Source: Clostridiales bacterium
GTDB lineage: Bacteria > Bacillota > Clostridia > Lachnospirales > Lachnospiraceae
Length of the DNA stretch: 64,000 nt
Direction: 5' to 3'
Assembly: GCA_012519695.1 (NCBI GenBank)
Contig: JAAYPT010000072.1
Coordinates: forward strand, 1 to 64,000
Below the pieces are notes generated by a model that did not search any database, was not told where the DNA came from, and was given only the letters and a program-made list of their open reading frames with translations. Shown one piece after another: positions 36,667 to 43,949 of the stretch. Positions within the stretch are counted from its first letter, which is position 1, and every line of letters starts with the position of its first letter. A program made the position numbers and the translations under genes.

Positions 36667-37364
36667 TCTTCCATACCTCCCACTAGCATGTAACCAATTC
36701 CCCAAACAGTCTTTATATATTTGGGATTAGATGGATCCTTTTCTAATTTTTCCCGCAACCATCGAATATGTACTGCTACTGTAGATAATTCCACCTCGCT
36801 AAAGGTTCCCCAAACTTCCTGTAATAAGGTCTCTTTTGCCATACTTTCATTCATATGGGCTGCAAGACACACTAATAAATCAAATTCTTTTAAAGAAAGT
36901 TGCACCTTGTTCCCATTTCTGGTCACACTCCTGCTTTCTGTTAAAATGCAAATTTCTCTATTTTCTCCCAAATAATAGTTTTTCCCTTCTTCTTGAAATC
37001 CATAGGTACGTCGCATAAGGGAATTAATTCTGGACAACATCTCCTTTAGGGAGTATGGCTTTGCCAAATAATCATCTGCCCCTAAGTCAAGCCCTGTCAC
37101 CTTATCATCTTCACTGGTTCTGGCACTTGCAAAAATAATGGGAATTGTGGAAATCTTACGCAATTCCTGACAAACTTCAAATCCACTGCTTTGTGGTAAA
37201 TTAATATCCAGCAAAATAAGATGGTAGCTATTCGCTGCCATCTCTTCATATGCCTGCTCTGCTGATAGCGCAAGCGTTGTCTCATAGCCATAGTCCTCTA
37301 ACATATCCTGCACTATCATAGATAAATCTTTATCATCATCCACGATTAATATTTTTCTTTTCAT
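36663..37364 (-). CDS. OmpR-family response regulator
   Basis: A 233-residue regulator. The receiver domain has the acidic pair DDD near the N-terminus, phosphoacceptor Asp53 in LILLDINLPQ, and conserved Lys in DDYLAKPYS. The C-terminal winged helix (about 130-230) ends with TVWGIGYML. It overlaps the kinase start by 4 bases. Its ATG lies only 12 bases after the dapB stop, with GGAG between, so read-through from the dapAB operon is likely. Probable target: the ABC exporter downstream. Confidence 0.93.
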   Translation of the reverse strand: MKRKILIVDDDKDLSMIVQDMLEDYGYETTLALSAEQAYEEMAANSYHLILLDINLPQSSGFEVCQELRKISTIPIIFASARTSEDDKVTGLDLGADDYLAKPYSLKEMLSRINSLMRRTYGFQEEGKNYYLGENREICILTESRSVTRNGNKVQLSLKEFDLLVCLAAHMNESMAKETLLQEVWGTFSEVELSTVAVHIRWLREKLEKDPSNPKYIKTVWGIGYMLVGGMEE

Positions 37365-37376
37365 TTGTTCTCCGCA

Positions 37377-38138
37377 CTAACGAGCTGCAATCACATCGCT
37401 CATTTCGTATCTTCCTGCCGGCTTTCCTGCAAGGAACTTTGCAGCCTCTACAGCACCTTTTGCAAATACTGCCTTAGAGTATGCTGTATGCTTAAATTCA
37501 ATCACTTCGTCTGTTCCTGCAAAAATTACTTCATGCTCTCCTACAATATTTCCACCTCTGACAGCCTGAATACCGATTTCATACTTGTCACGTTTCTTTC
37601 TTTCCTGACTTCTGTCATACTTGTAATCATATGCATTATTAAGAGCTTCATTGATGGAATCTGCAAGTGCAAGCGCTGTTCCACTTGGAGCATCCAACTT
37701 CTGATTATGGTGTTTTTCTACGATTTCCATATCAAATCCTGCCGGAGCTAAAATCTTAGCAGCCTTTTGAAGTAAATCCATTAACATATTGATTCCCAAT
37801 GACATATTTGCAGATTTTAAAACTGCTACTTTCTTACTTGTTTCTTCTACCTTTTGCAACTGTTCTTCTGTAAGTCCTGTGGTGCAAAGAACTACCGGAA
37901 TTTGTTTTTCTATACTATATGCTAACAAATCATCTACTGCCGGTGCTGCTGCAAAATCTACAATTACATCTGCTTCTACATTGCACTCTCCGATTTTTGC
38001 AAATACCGGATAGTCATTTTTCAATCCGGTATATGGATCGATTCCCGCTACAATTTCAATATTTTCGTCTTCCTTACAAATCCCTGTAATAACTTGTCCC
38101 ATTTTGCCGTTACATCCGTGCATTATCATTCTTACCAT
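37377..38138 (-). CDS. dapB: 4-hydroxy-tetrahydrodipicolinate reductase
   Basis: A 253-residue DapB. The start at 38138 follows AGGAGG and opens with VRMIMHGCNGKMGQVI, the nucleotide-binding loop. VLCTTGLTEEQL, EIVEKHHNQKLDAPSGTAL with the catalytic His-His-Lys region, and the C-terminal FAKGAVEAAKFL are characteristic. It reduces the DapA product with NAD(P)H in lysine and diaminopimelate synthesis. It follows dapA by 72 bases, under the same lysine riboswitch. Confidence 0.96.
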   Translation of the reverse strand: MVRMIMHGCNGKMGQVITGICKEDENIEIVAGIDPYTGLKNDYPVFAKIGECNVEADVIVDFAAAPAVDDLLAYSIEKQIPVVLCTTGLTEEQLQKVEETSKKVAVLKSANMSLGINMLMDLLQKAAKILAPAGFDMEIVEKHHNQKLDAPSGTALALADSINEALNNAYDYKYDRSQERKKRDKYEIGIQAVRGGNIVGEHEVIFAGTDEVIEFKHTAYSKAVFAKGAVEAAKFLAGKPAGRYEMSDVIAAR

Positions 38139-38171
38139 GATGTTTCCTCCTAAATCTCTTATGTACAACTT

Positions 38172-38196
38172 GAGCTGTCCGGACTCCGAACAGCTC
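38172..38196 (-). other. intercistronic hairpin between dapA and dapB
   Basis: GAGCTGT..ACAGCTC forms a short stem with no U-tract. It may be an RNA-processing or stability element; role unproven. Confidence 0.45.
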
Positions 38197-38210
38197 TGTA
38201 ATAATTATTT

Positions 38211-39101
38211 TTATGCTAATTTGATACCAAACTCCTGCATTGCCTTAGCAAGTCTCTTTACATTTTCCGGTTCCATTTCAGTTAATGGGGAACGTAATGG
38301 TCCTACTTCCCATCCCATCAGATTCATAGCTGCTTTTACCGGGATTGGGTTTACCTCGCAAAACAGTGCTTCTACCAATGGAATTGCCTTAATCTGCATT
38401 TCTAATGCCTCTTTATGATTTCCATTTAAGTAGTTCATTACCATATCATGTGTGAACTTCGGTGCAACATTGGATAATACGGAAATTACTCCAATACCGC
38501 CACAGGAAAGTAATGGAATTACCTGACCGTCTTCTCCTGAATAAAGATCAATATCTCCCTGAGTCAGTTCCATAACTTTAAGACTGTATGCTATATCACC
38601 AACTGCATCTTTCATTGCAATAATATTGTCTACATCTTTTACCAAAGTTGCTGCTGTTTCTGCTGCAATTTTACATCCTGTTCTGCTTGGAACATTATAT
38701 AAAATCATTGGCAAATCTACGCTTTTTGCAATCTGGGTATAATGATTAATTAATCCTTTTTGAGTTGCTTTATTATAATATGGAGTTACCACCAACAATC
38801 CATCTGCACCTGCATCCTGAGCTTCTTTTGATAACTCAATTGCTGTCTTTGTACAGTTGGAACCTGTTCCCGCAATGACAGGAATTCTTTTCTTTGCAAA
38901 AGATACTGCTGCACGAATCGCCTCTAAATGTTCTTCTACCGTAAGTGTAGATGCTTCTCCGGTTGTTCCTGTAATAATGATACTGTCTGTACCATTCTGA
39001 ATCTGGTCCTCAATAATCTCTCCCAGTTTATCAAAATCTACTTCTAAATTTTTCTTCATTGGTGTAATAATAGCAACACCGGCGCCTTTAAAAAGTGCCA
39101 T
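38211..39101 (-). CDS. dapA: 4-hydroxy-tetrahydrodipicolinate synthase
   Basis: A 296-residue aldolase-class enzyme. The start at 39101 has AAGGAGG 8 bases upstream and reads ALFKGAGVAIITPM; the longer frame has no such site. ITGTTGEAST, the tyrosine of LVVTPYYNK, YNVPSRTG and the Schiff-base lysine in IIAMKDAVGD are present. It condenses pyruvate with aspartate semialdehyde, the first committed step toward lysine and diaminopimelate. It is preceded by a lysine riboswitch, its terminator and a structured repeat, so it should be repressed by lysine. Confidence 0.97.
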   Translation of the reverse strand: MALFKGAGVAIITPMKKNLEVDFDKLGEIIEDQIQNGTDSIIITGTTGEASTLTVEEHLEAIRAAVSFAKKRIPVIAGTGSNCTKTAIELSKEAQDAGADGLLVVTPYYNKATQKGLINHYTQIAKSVDLPMILYNVPSRTGCKIAAETAATLVKDVDNIIAMKDAVGDIAYSLKVMELTQGDIDLYSGEDGQVIPLLSCGGIGVISVLSNVAPKFTHDMVMNYLNGNHKEALEMQIKAIPLVEALFCEVNPIPVKAAMNLMGWEVGPLRSPLTEMEPENVKRLAKAMQEFGIKLA

Positions 39102-39152
39102 TTTTCTTCCTCCTTTTATAAAGAACTCATCCTGCACGGAGTGCTCCTATAC

Positions 39153-39307
39153 CATAGGAATTTCCTATGACAGAACAAAGAGTCCGCTTGTCGGACTCTT
39201 TCGCGCCCGAGCGGTGTCGTTTACGACTAATTTCTTCTCCGCGAGGTGCGCTTCCTTAGCGGAGCGTTTTTAATGTAATAGGACGCAATTTCCTATTACA
39301 TTAAAAA
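39153..39307 (-). repeat. terminator-tail structured repeat, copy A (dapA leader)
   Basis: This element lies between the riboswitch terminator and dapA. In minus-strand order it has a 17-bp AT-rich hairpin (39291-39307 with 39267-39283, loop AATTGCG), a 6-bp GC hairpin (39259-39264 with 39237-39242, 16-base loop containing GCGCACC), then GTCGTAAACGAC and an 8-bp AGAGTCCG hairpin, ending near a CATAGGAA/TTCCTATG palindrome (39153-39169). The core 39171-39266 is nearly identical to 62716-62811. The outer A-tract is the terminator's U-tract. Confidence 0.8.
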
Positions 39308-39329
39308 GCCGACTCGCGACAGTCGGCTT
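39306..39329 (-). terminator. riboswitch-controlled terminator upstream of dapA
   Basis: AAGCCGACT pairs with AGTCGGCTT around a 6-base GC-rich loop, followed by TTTTTT on the minus strand. It lies about 50 bases after the lysine aptamer, as an expression-platform terminator. Confidence 0.85.
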
Positions 39330-39377
39330 AAAGATTCTAATACATGTGGAACTTCTCCACACTTTGTACATAAATCC

Positions 39378-39552
39378 TCGATAGCGCCCCATCTGCCTCT
39401 TCAACACGATGACAGTCATACAATTCTTCATCATATGCCCAAGAATAATTCCAACAGGAAAATCATTCTTTCGGCGTTCTTCCCTTTCCATTATCTTCTT
39501 CTGTGCCTGCCACATCCGATAACTTACTTATGAATCACGCAACCTCTATCTT
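39378..39552 (-). ncRNA. lysine riboswitch (L-box) of dapA
   Basis: On the minus strand the region opens with AAGATAGAGGTTGCG, continues with AAGTA and GAAAGGGAAGAACGCCGAA, and closes with GACTGTCAT...GGGGCGCTATC. These are the conserved blocks of the lysine aptamer (AUAGAGGUGCG, AGUA, GGGGA..CGCCGAA, GGCUGUC, GGGCUAUC). The opening GATAG pairs with the final CTATC as P1. A terminator follows and the next gene is dapA, so lysine should promote premature termination. Assigned from memory of the consensus; a covariance search would settle it. Confidence 0.85.
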
Positions 39553-39575
39553 GTATAATATTTTCATTTAAAAGT

Positions 39576-39604
39576 AATATAGCATTTTCCTTATGCAAAG
39601 TCAA
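39576..39604 (-). promoter_or_regulatory. promoter of the lysine riboswitch-dapA transcript
   Basis: On the minus strand TTGACT (39599-39604) and TATATT (39576-39581) have a 17-base spacer. Transcription would start near 39569, just ahead of the aptamer and right after the end of the cobO-like gene. Confidence 0.7.
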
Positions 39605-39613
39605 TACATTTGC

Positions 39614-40099
39614 CTACTCTTCGCTTTGAATCTTATAGATTTTGCCAACATATTTCCGAAGTACATCACTCATGACTCTTCCGGTAAACATAATCTCTGT
39701 ATCTTCAGACCTTGCACTCATCAGACTTTCCAATTCTTCTTCGGAAATCATCTGATTATCCAACAAGCCTAAAAATTCATCTAAAATCAAAAGATTACAT
39801 TCTCCTGTCACCAAAACCTTCTTTGCAAAGTTAAATCCATTTCGGATATTCATACTTTCTTCCTGTCTTTCCTCTTCGGACAGTTCTGTAAAGTTTTTTT
39901 CGGAACGGGCAAAGCTGAATAACTTTATTTCCGGCTCCAGCCTTCTTAAAAATTCCAGCTCTTCTTCTTTCTTTCCCTTCAGGAACTGAATAATAATTAC
40001 GTTCTTTCCCTGACTTGCACACTGTATTGCGTATCCTATTGCTGCTGTAGTCTTTCCTTTTCCATCGCCGCAATAAACAGTAACTTTTTCCTCATACAT
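39614..40099 (-). CDS. CobO/BtuR-type cob(I)alamin adenosyltransferase family protein
   Basis: A 161-residue P-loop protein. GDGKGKTTAA (about 11-20) is the reversed-orientation P-loop of CobA/CobO enzymes. VIIIQFLKG, LLILDEFLGLLD and the ending FTGRVMSDVLRKYV also fit. CobO transfers adenosyl to cobalt in corrinoids. Where the family consensus reads ILDEIN..L, this protein has ILDEFLGLLD, and no other cobalamin genes are near, so the exact role is less certain. Monocistronic; the dapA leader promoter starts at its 3' end. Confidence 0.8.
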   Translation of the reverse strand: MYEEKVTVYCGDGKGKTTAAIGYAIQCASQGKNVIIIQFLKGKKEEELEFLRRLEPEIKLFSFARSEKNFTELSEEERQEESMNIRNGFNFAKKVLVTGECNLLILDEFLGLLDNQMISEEELESLMSARSEDTEIMFTGRVMSDVLRKYVGKIYKIQSEE

Positions 40100-40233
40100 G
40101 CCTTTTTCCTCTTTCTTTTTCGAAACTTCTAATTTCTAAAAGCTATCCAGATTTTTTTAAGATACCACACTCCTTTGGAAAATGCAAACTTTTATTAATA
40201 AACGCAAGGAAAATTGGTGTAATATTAATCTAT

Positions 40234-40860
40234 TTACTCTATATACTCTACTTTACTTACTGATATTTCATAAGCAATCCGATGCTCTGCTTCTGTTTCT
40301 GAAAGCTTTTTTACATACTCTCTGCTCTGAATTCTTCCGTAAACCTGCACATGCCCGCCAACTTCGAAAGTAGACGCAAAACGTGCATTTCTTCCCCAAC
40401 AGATACATGGTATGTAATCAGACTTTCCATAGGAACGATTGACTGCGATTAACAAGTCTGCGATTTCCCGTCCTAATGGTGTTTTTCGATAAATTGGAGG
40501 TTTACAAATATATCCATCTAAGAAAATCTGATTACTTCTTTCTCCTTCTGGAATTTCTGATACAAATTCCAGCTCTCTTGCAAAGACTGACAATACTAAA
40601 CGATTCTTTTTTTCCTCATGACGGTTATAAGAACGGAACTGTCCATCTACTCTGATACACTGACCTATATAAGATTGCTGTGTATCAATGAGTCGCTCTG
40701 AAACCATCACCGGTATCGTATCTGCATAATTACTAAGACGATTTACGGATACTTCTATCATATAGAATCCTTCTCCGTACACTTGATGACTGTACTGAAA
40801 GTCTGAAATGATTTCTCCTGTTACTGTTACTTGGTTGTTTTCAAAAATTTTATCTGCCAT
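40234..40860 (-). CDS. single-stranded DNA-binding (OB-fold) protein
   Basis: A 208-residue protein with two stretches typical of bacterial SSB folds: VTGEIISDFQYSHQ near the N-terminus, and IFLDGYICKPPIYRKTPLGREIADLLIAVNRSYGKSDYIPCICWGRNA with HVQVYGRIQSREYVK in the second half. The second half matches a canonical SSB. The acidic, Phe-ending C-terminal tail of replicative SSB is missing, so this looks like an accessory SSB-like protein rather than the main one. It is divergent from the cyclophilin gene. Confidence 0.8.
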   Translation of the reverse strand: MADKIFENNQVTVTGEIISDFQYSHQVYGEGFYMIEVSVNRLSNYADTIPVMVSERLIDTQQSYIGQCIRVDGQFRSYNRHEEKKNRLVLSVFARELEFVSEIPEGERSNQIFLDGYICKPPIYRKTPLGREIADLLIAVNRSYGKSDYIPCICWGRNARFASTFEVGGHVQVYGRIQSREYVKKLSETEAEHRIAYEISVSKVEYIE

Positions 40861-41041
40861 GAATGATTAATCCCCTTTCGTATATCGATGGCATATCGAT
40901 GAAGTATAAATTTTTCTAAAGAATACCATCCGGTTCTTAAAAATATTCGCAGTTCGTGTCGATAGTATTTGCACTTTACGAATTAACATTTTTAGGCTAA
41001 AATAGGGTACATATAAAATGATAGAAAAGAGGTTCCTATTT

Positions 41042-41563
41042 ATGGCACAAAATCCAATTGTTACATTTGAAATGGAAAATGGCGATATTATGAAAGCCGA
41101 ATTATATCCAGAAGTTGCACCAAATACCGTAAATAACTTTATCAGCCTGATAAGCAAAGGCTATTATGACGGTTTAATCTTTCACCGCGTAATTCGTGGA
41201 TTTATGATTCAAGGTGGCTGCCCGGATGGTACTGGTATGGGTGGTCCTGGTTACAGCATTAAGGGCGAATTTTCCAGCAACGGATTTGCAAATGATTTAA
41301 AACATACTCCTGGCGTTTTATCTATGGCACGCACTATGGCTCCAAACTCTGCCGGTTCTCAGTTCTTTATCATGCATCAGAACTCTCCTCATTTAGACGG
41401 AGACTATGCTGCTTTCGGACAGATTGTTGAAGGTATGGATGTTGTAAATAAGATTGCTGAAACAGCTACTGACTATTCCGATCGTCCAATGGAACCACAG
41501 GTAATGAAAAAAGTTACTGTTGAAACCTTTGGCGAATCTTATCCGGAACCAGAGACCTGTTAA
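41042..41563 (+). CDS. cyclophilin-type peptidyl-prolyl isomerase
   Basis: A 173-residue cytoplasmic cyclophilin starting AQNPIVTFEMENGD. The FHRVIRGFMIQGGCPDGTGMGGPGYSIKGEF block contains the catalytic arginine, and NSAGSQFFIM and FGQIVEGMDVV complete the active site. No signal peptide. It speeds proline isomerisation in protein folding. The start is taken at 41042 because homology begins there; the in-frame ATG at 41018 precedes the AGAGG site. Confidence 0.94.
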   Translation: MAQNPIVTFEMENGDIMKAELYPEVAPNTVNNFISLISKGYYDGLIFHRVIRGFMIQGGCPDGTGMGGPGYSIKGEFSSNGFANDLKHTPGVLSMARTMAPNSAGSQFFIMHQNSPHLDGDYAAFGQIVEGMDVVNKIAETATDYSDRPMEPQVMKKVTVETFGESYPEPETC

Positions 41564-41567
41564 TTTT

Positions 41568-42404
41568 TTAACACTCTAAGAAATTCCGTGTTTCTATTCC
41601 TGCCAGTTGCATGATAAGCTGTGTACTTCTTGTAAGTTCTTTCTCAAATTCTAAGCCACACTTACCTTGCAGCTGGCTTTTTACATACCCGGAAGCCCTT
41701 CCCTTCATTCCTGCTGCTTGCAGATGCACATTATATGGAATGGCTCCTATATTTTTTTCATCAACCCGATAGATTCGCTCTAAATTTTCTCTGGTATACA
41801 CGGACTCTTCAAAATAATTTCCCACCAGGAAAAACACTTCTCCCTGAAATCGCATACGTTTCCGGTAATACTCCCCGATAGTTTCTTCCTCCTGATGCAT
41901 ATTCATTACACAAACATCTGCCTGTTCTAACATTTTTATAGAAAAATCATCTTTTCTACATCCGCAATCAATAAATACCACATCAAAACAGTTTTCCATT
42001 TTTTGCTCAATCAGTTCCATTTTTTGAAATACTTCTTCCTTATCCCACCATTTTCCATATTGCTTCTTTCCTGCCGGCAGACAATATAGACGTTTTGGTA
42101 CCACCTGTTTCATCTGTTGCTTTATATAATCATCTGTGAATTCTTCCGTTTCACTCTTACGAAGCAGTAAATCCAACCCACTTGCAACATAATAATTACT
42201 TTCTTCGGCTACCATACATGACTGTCTCCATATGTCTTTTGTATTTTCCGAAAATTGAAACTGATTTTCTAAGTCCTGATCCTCATATCCTCCCGCCAAT
42301 ACTGCTATGGAAACAGGATAAAGCATTGCTGCTGCACAGGCTACTGCTGCCATGTTAAAGGTACTTCCAGCCTGTTCCTTTTCACTCCAAAATACAATTT
42401 TCAT
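41568..42404 (-). CDS. ParA/MinD-like protein with degenerate P-loop
   Basis: A 278-residue protein. The N-terminal KIVFWSEKEQAGSTFNMAAVACAAAM has the shape of a deviant Walker A (normally KGGxGKT), but the key lysines and glycines are missing. FDVVFIDCGCRKDDF resembles Walker B and DVCVMNMHQEEETI the following strand. It is therefore probably a MinD/CpaE-like fold that may not hydrolyse ATP. In other Firmicutes such proteins accompany type IV/Tad pilus or secretion genes, but none are here. It ends convergently, 4 bases from the cyclophilin stop. Function unknown. Confidence 0.6.
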   Translation of the reverse strand: MKIVFWSEKEQAGSTFNMAAVACAAAMLYPVSIAVLAGGYEDQDLENQFQFSENTKDIWRQSCMVAEESNYYVASGLDLLLRKSETEEFTDDYIKQQMKQVVPKRLYCLPAGKKQYGKWWDKEEVFQKMELIEQKMENCFDVVFIDCGCRKDDFSIKMLEQADVCVMNMHQEEETIGEYYRKRMRFQGEVFFLVGNYFEESVYTRENLERIYRVDEKNIGAIPYNVHLQAAGMKGRASGYVKSQLQGKCGLEFEKELTRSTQLIMQLAGIETRNFLEC

Positions 42405-42602
42405 TTACGTTTTTCTCCTCTCGTTTCCTTTCTTACCTATTTTCTGTAATTGTATATAGTTGAGAGGGATTTTCTTATTCCTGGTTTTATCCTGATTTTG
42501 GGATTTCTCACTGATTTCGTGAAGATAAATACAAAAAAGATGTTCTCATCATACTTAACTTCCTACCAAATGTAAATATTATTTTTGCATTTTATAAAAA
42601 TT
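42405..42602. other. intergenic region
   Basis: AT-rich spacer between the amidase gene and the ParA-like gene, both on the minus strand. It probably holds the promoter of the latter; no other feature is recognised. Confidence 0.35.
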
Positions 42603-43361
42603 TTAGATTCTTACTACTAAAGTTTCATATCCTTGTCGACGTAACTGCGTCTGCAAATTTGTTGCTGCGTCTAATGTTGGCTCTCTTCCTACTACTACCG
42701 CAAAATATGGTTCTTCTCTTCTTACAGTTACGGTATACCCCATTTCTTCCAATTCTTCCTGTAAATACTCTGCATTGGAACGATACCGAAACAATCCTAC
42801 CTGAACGCCATACTGTCTTGCCTGTGGTGCAAGGGGAATGGATTCCTCAATTCCACGCACAATTGCATCTGCCATCTCATTAAACTGCTCATCAAAAATA
42901 CGATTATCTGCATCATTATTAATAAATCCAAGTTCTAACAGCACTGCCGGCATATTGGTTCTTCGAAGCACTACCAATCCGGGGCGTTCTACCACACCTA
43001 AGTCCTTGAACCCGAGAGCTACCAACTGTTCCATAATATTCTCTCCGATTTGAGCGGCTCTGGTATTATCTGAATAAACCAGTGCCTGTGCGCCGCTATA
43101 AGTATTGGGAACCTCACCGGAATTTCGATGAAAGGAAAAGAAATAATCTGCTCCTGCATTGTTCGCTTTTTGCGCTTTCTGAAATGGGGTATCATATACA
43201 TCTGTAGTCCTTGTATACAATACATTATATCCTGCATCTTCCAGTCTTTCCCCTACTGCCAATCCAATTTTCAGATTGTCATCCTTTTCCTTTCTTCCCT
43301 TATAAGTGGCTCCATTATCCATTCCGCCATGTCCACTATCAATCATAATTGTCGGTGCCAT
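42603..43361 (-). CDS. N-acetylmuramoyl-L-alanine amidase with SPOR domain
   Basis: A 252-residue protein. Residues 3-175 are an Amidase_3 domain with zinc ligands His11 (DSGHGG), Glu25 and His78 (FFSFHRNSG), and the catalytic glutamate in LLELGFINN (Glu143). Residues 180-252 are a SPOR/SPOR-like repeat (YGVQVGLFRYRSNAEYLQEELEEMGY) that binds denuded glycan. It cleaves the amide bond between MurNAc and the stem peptide. No signal peptide is visible, which suggests cytoplasmic accumulation with release by lysis or a mother-cell/spore-related role, as in CwlC-like spore amidases. GGAGG precedes the ATG. Confidence 0.88.
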   Translation of the reverse strand: MAPTIMIDSGHGGMDNGATYKGRKEKDDNLKIGLAVGERLEDAGYNVLYTRTTDVYDTPFQKAQKANNAGADYFFSFHRNSGEVPNTYSGAQALVYSDNTRAAQIGENIMEQLVALGFKDLGVVERPGLVVLRRTNMPAVLLELGFINNDADNRIFDEQFNEMADAIVRGIEESIPLAPQARQYGVQVGLFRYRSNAEYLQEELEEMGYTVTVRREEPYFAVVVGREPTLDAATNLQTQLRRQGYETLVVRI

Positions 43362-43425
43362 GATTCCTCCATGCTTTTTCTTTTATCATATGAATTCTTA
43401 GAAATAAATGTTCCTGTTGTGAGCA

Positions 43426-43739
43426 TTTCCTAAGTTCGGTGCTTGAGGTTTTTCCTTCTTCTGGCAAGAGCTGGTACAAAAATCTCATTTCATACGGAAT
43501 CCACACTTCTAGTTCTTCTAAACAGCAGCAACAAAAACGTCTCATAAGGGTATGCCAAAAGAACTCGGACAGATACACATTTAGAAACATGTTTCTCTGT
43601 CCTCAAACAGCTTTCTGGCATACCCATTCGTTCTTTTATGCTGCTGTAAGAAGAACACAAAGTGTTCAACATATGAAATGAGATTTTTGTATTCAGCCTC
43701 TACTATACGAAGAGAAAAACCGAGTTTCGAATTAGGAAA
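43426..43739. repeat. 314-bp near-palindromic fold-back element
   Basis: The left half (TTTCCTAAGTTCGG.., ACAAAAATCTCATTTCATA, AACAGCAGCA.., GGGTATGCCA) is an imperfect reverse complement of the right half (TGGCATACCC, TGCTGCTG.., TATGAAATGAGATTTTTGT, ..CGAATTAGGAAA). The two fold into one long hairpin with GGACAGA/TCTGTCC at the tip (about 43567-43602). It carries no supported gene; short frames across it are by-products of the symmetry. It resembles a MITE-type fold-back element lying between divergent promoters. Confidence 0.75.
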
Positions 43740-43871
43740 ATTAATATCATTTATTCAAATGCAATATTTAGCCATGCTAAAAAGTGTGTCCGGTTTTGCC
43801 CATTCAAGTCTGAATAAAATCAGAAATAAAAATATTCCATTTCCCATAAGCATTTATTTCCAAAGTTTCCA

Positions 43872-43900
43872 TTGACAAATTCGGATTGCTACCTTATAGT
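43872..43900 (+). promoter_or_regulatory. fabH promoter
   Basis: Consensus TTGACA (43872-43877), a 17-base spacer and TATAGT (43895-43900). Confidence 0.75.
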
Positions 43901-43912
43901 ATGAATATAATT

Positions 43913-43929
43913 ATTTTGATTATCAAACT
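43913..43929 (+). promoter_or_regulatory. FabT-like operator
   Basis: ATTTTGATTATCAAACT matches the MarR-family FabT box known from streptococci and relatives (ANTTTGATTATCAAATT) at nearly every position. It lies just downstream of the promoter and before fabH, a target of FabT-type regulators. No fabT gene is in this window. Confidence 0.65.
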
Positions 43930-43949
43930 ATTTTAGGATGGAATTACAT

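Larger units (their letters stand above)
43740..43949 (+). promoter_or_regulatory. fabH control region
   Basis: Non-coding sequence downstream of the fold-back element, containing the fabH promoter (43872-43900), a palindromic operator (43913-43929) and the ribosome-binding site. No other signal is recognised. Confidence 0.6.

Noticed and set aside
39270-39515. An 81-codon minus-strand frame upstream of dapA
   Set aside because: It runs across the lysine riboswitch, its terminator and the structured repeat, which fully explain the sequence.
43339-43681. Several 60-100-codon frames on both strands
   Set aside because: They lie over the near-palindrome 43426-43739 and arise from its symmetry; none has a ribosome-binding site or protein-like composition.
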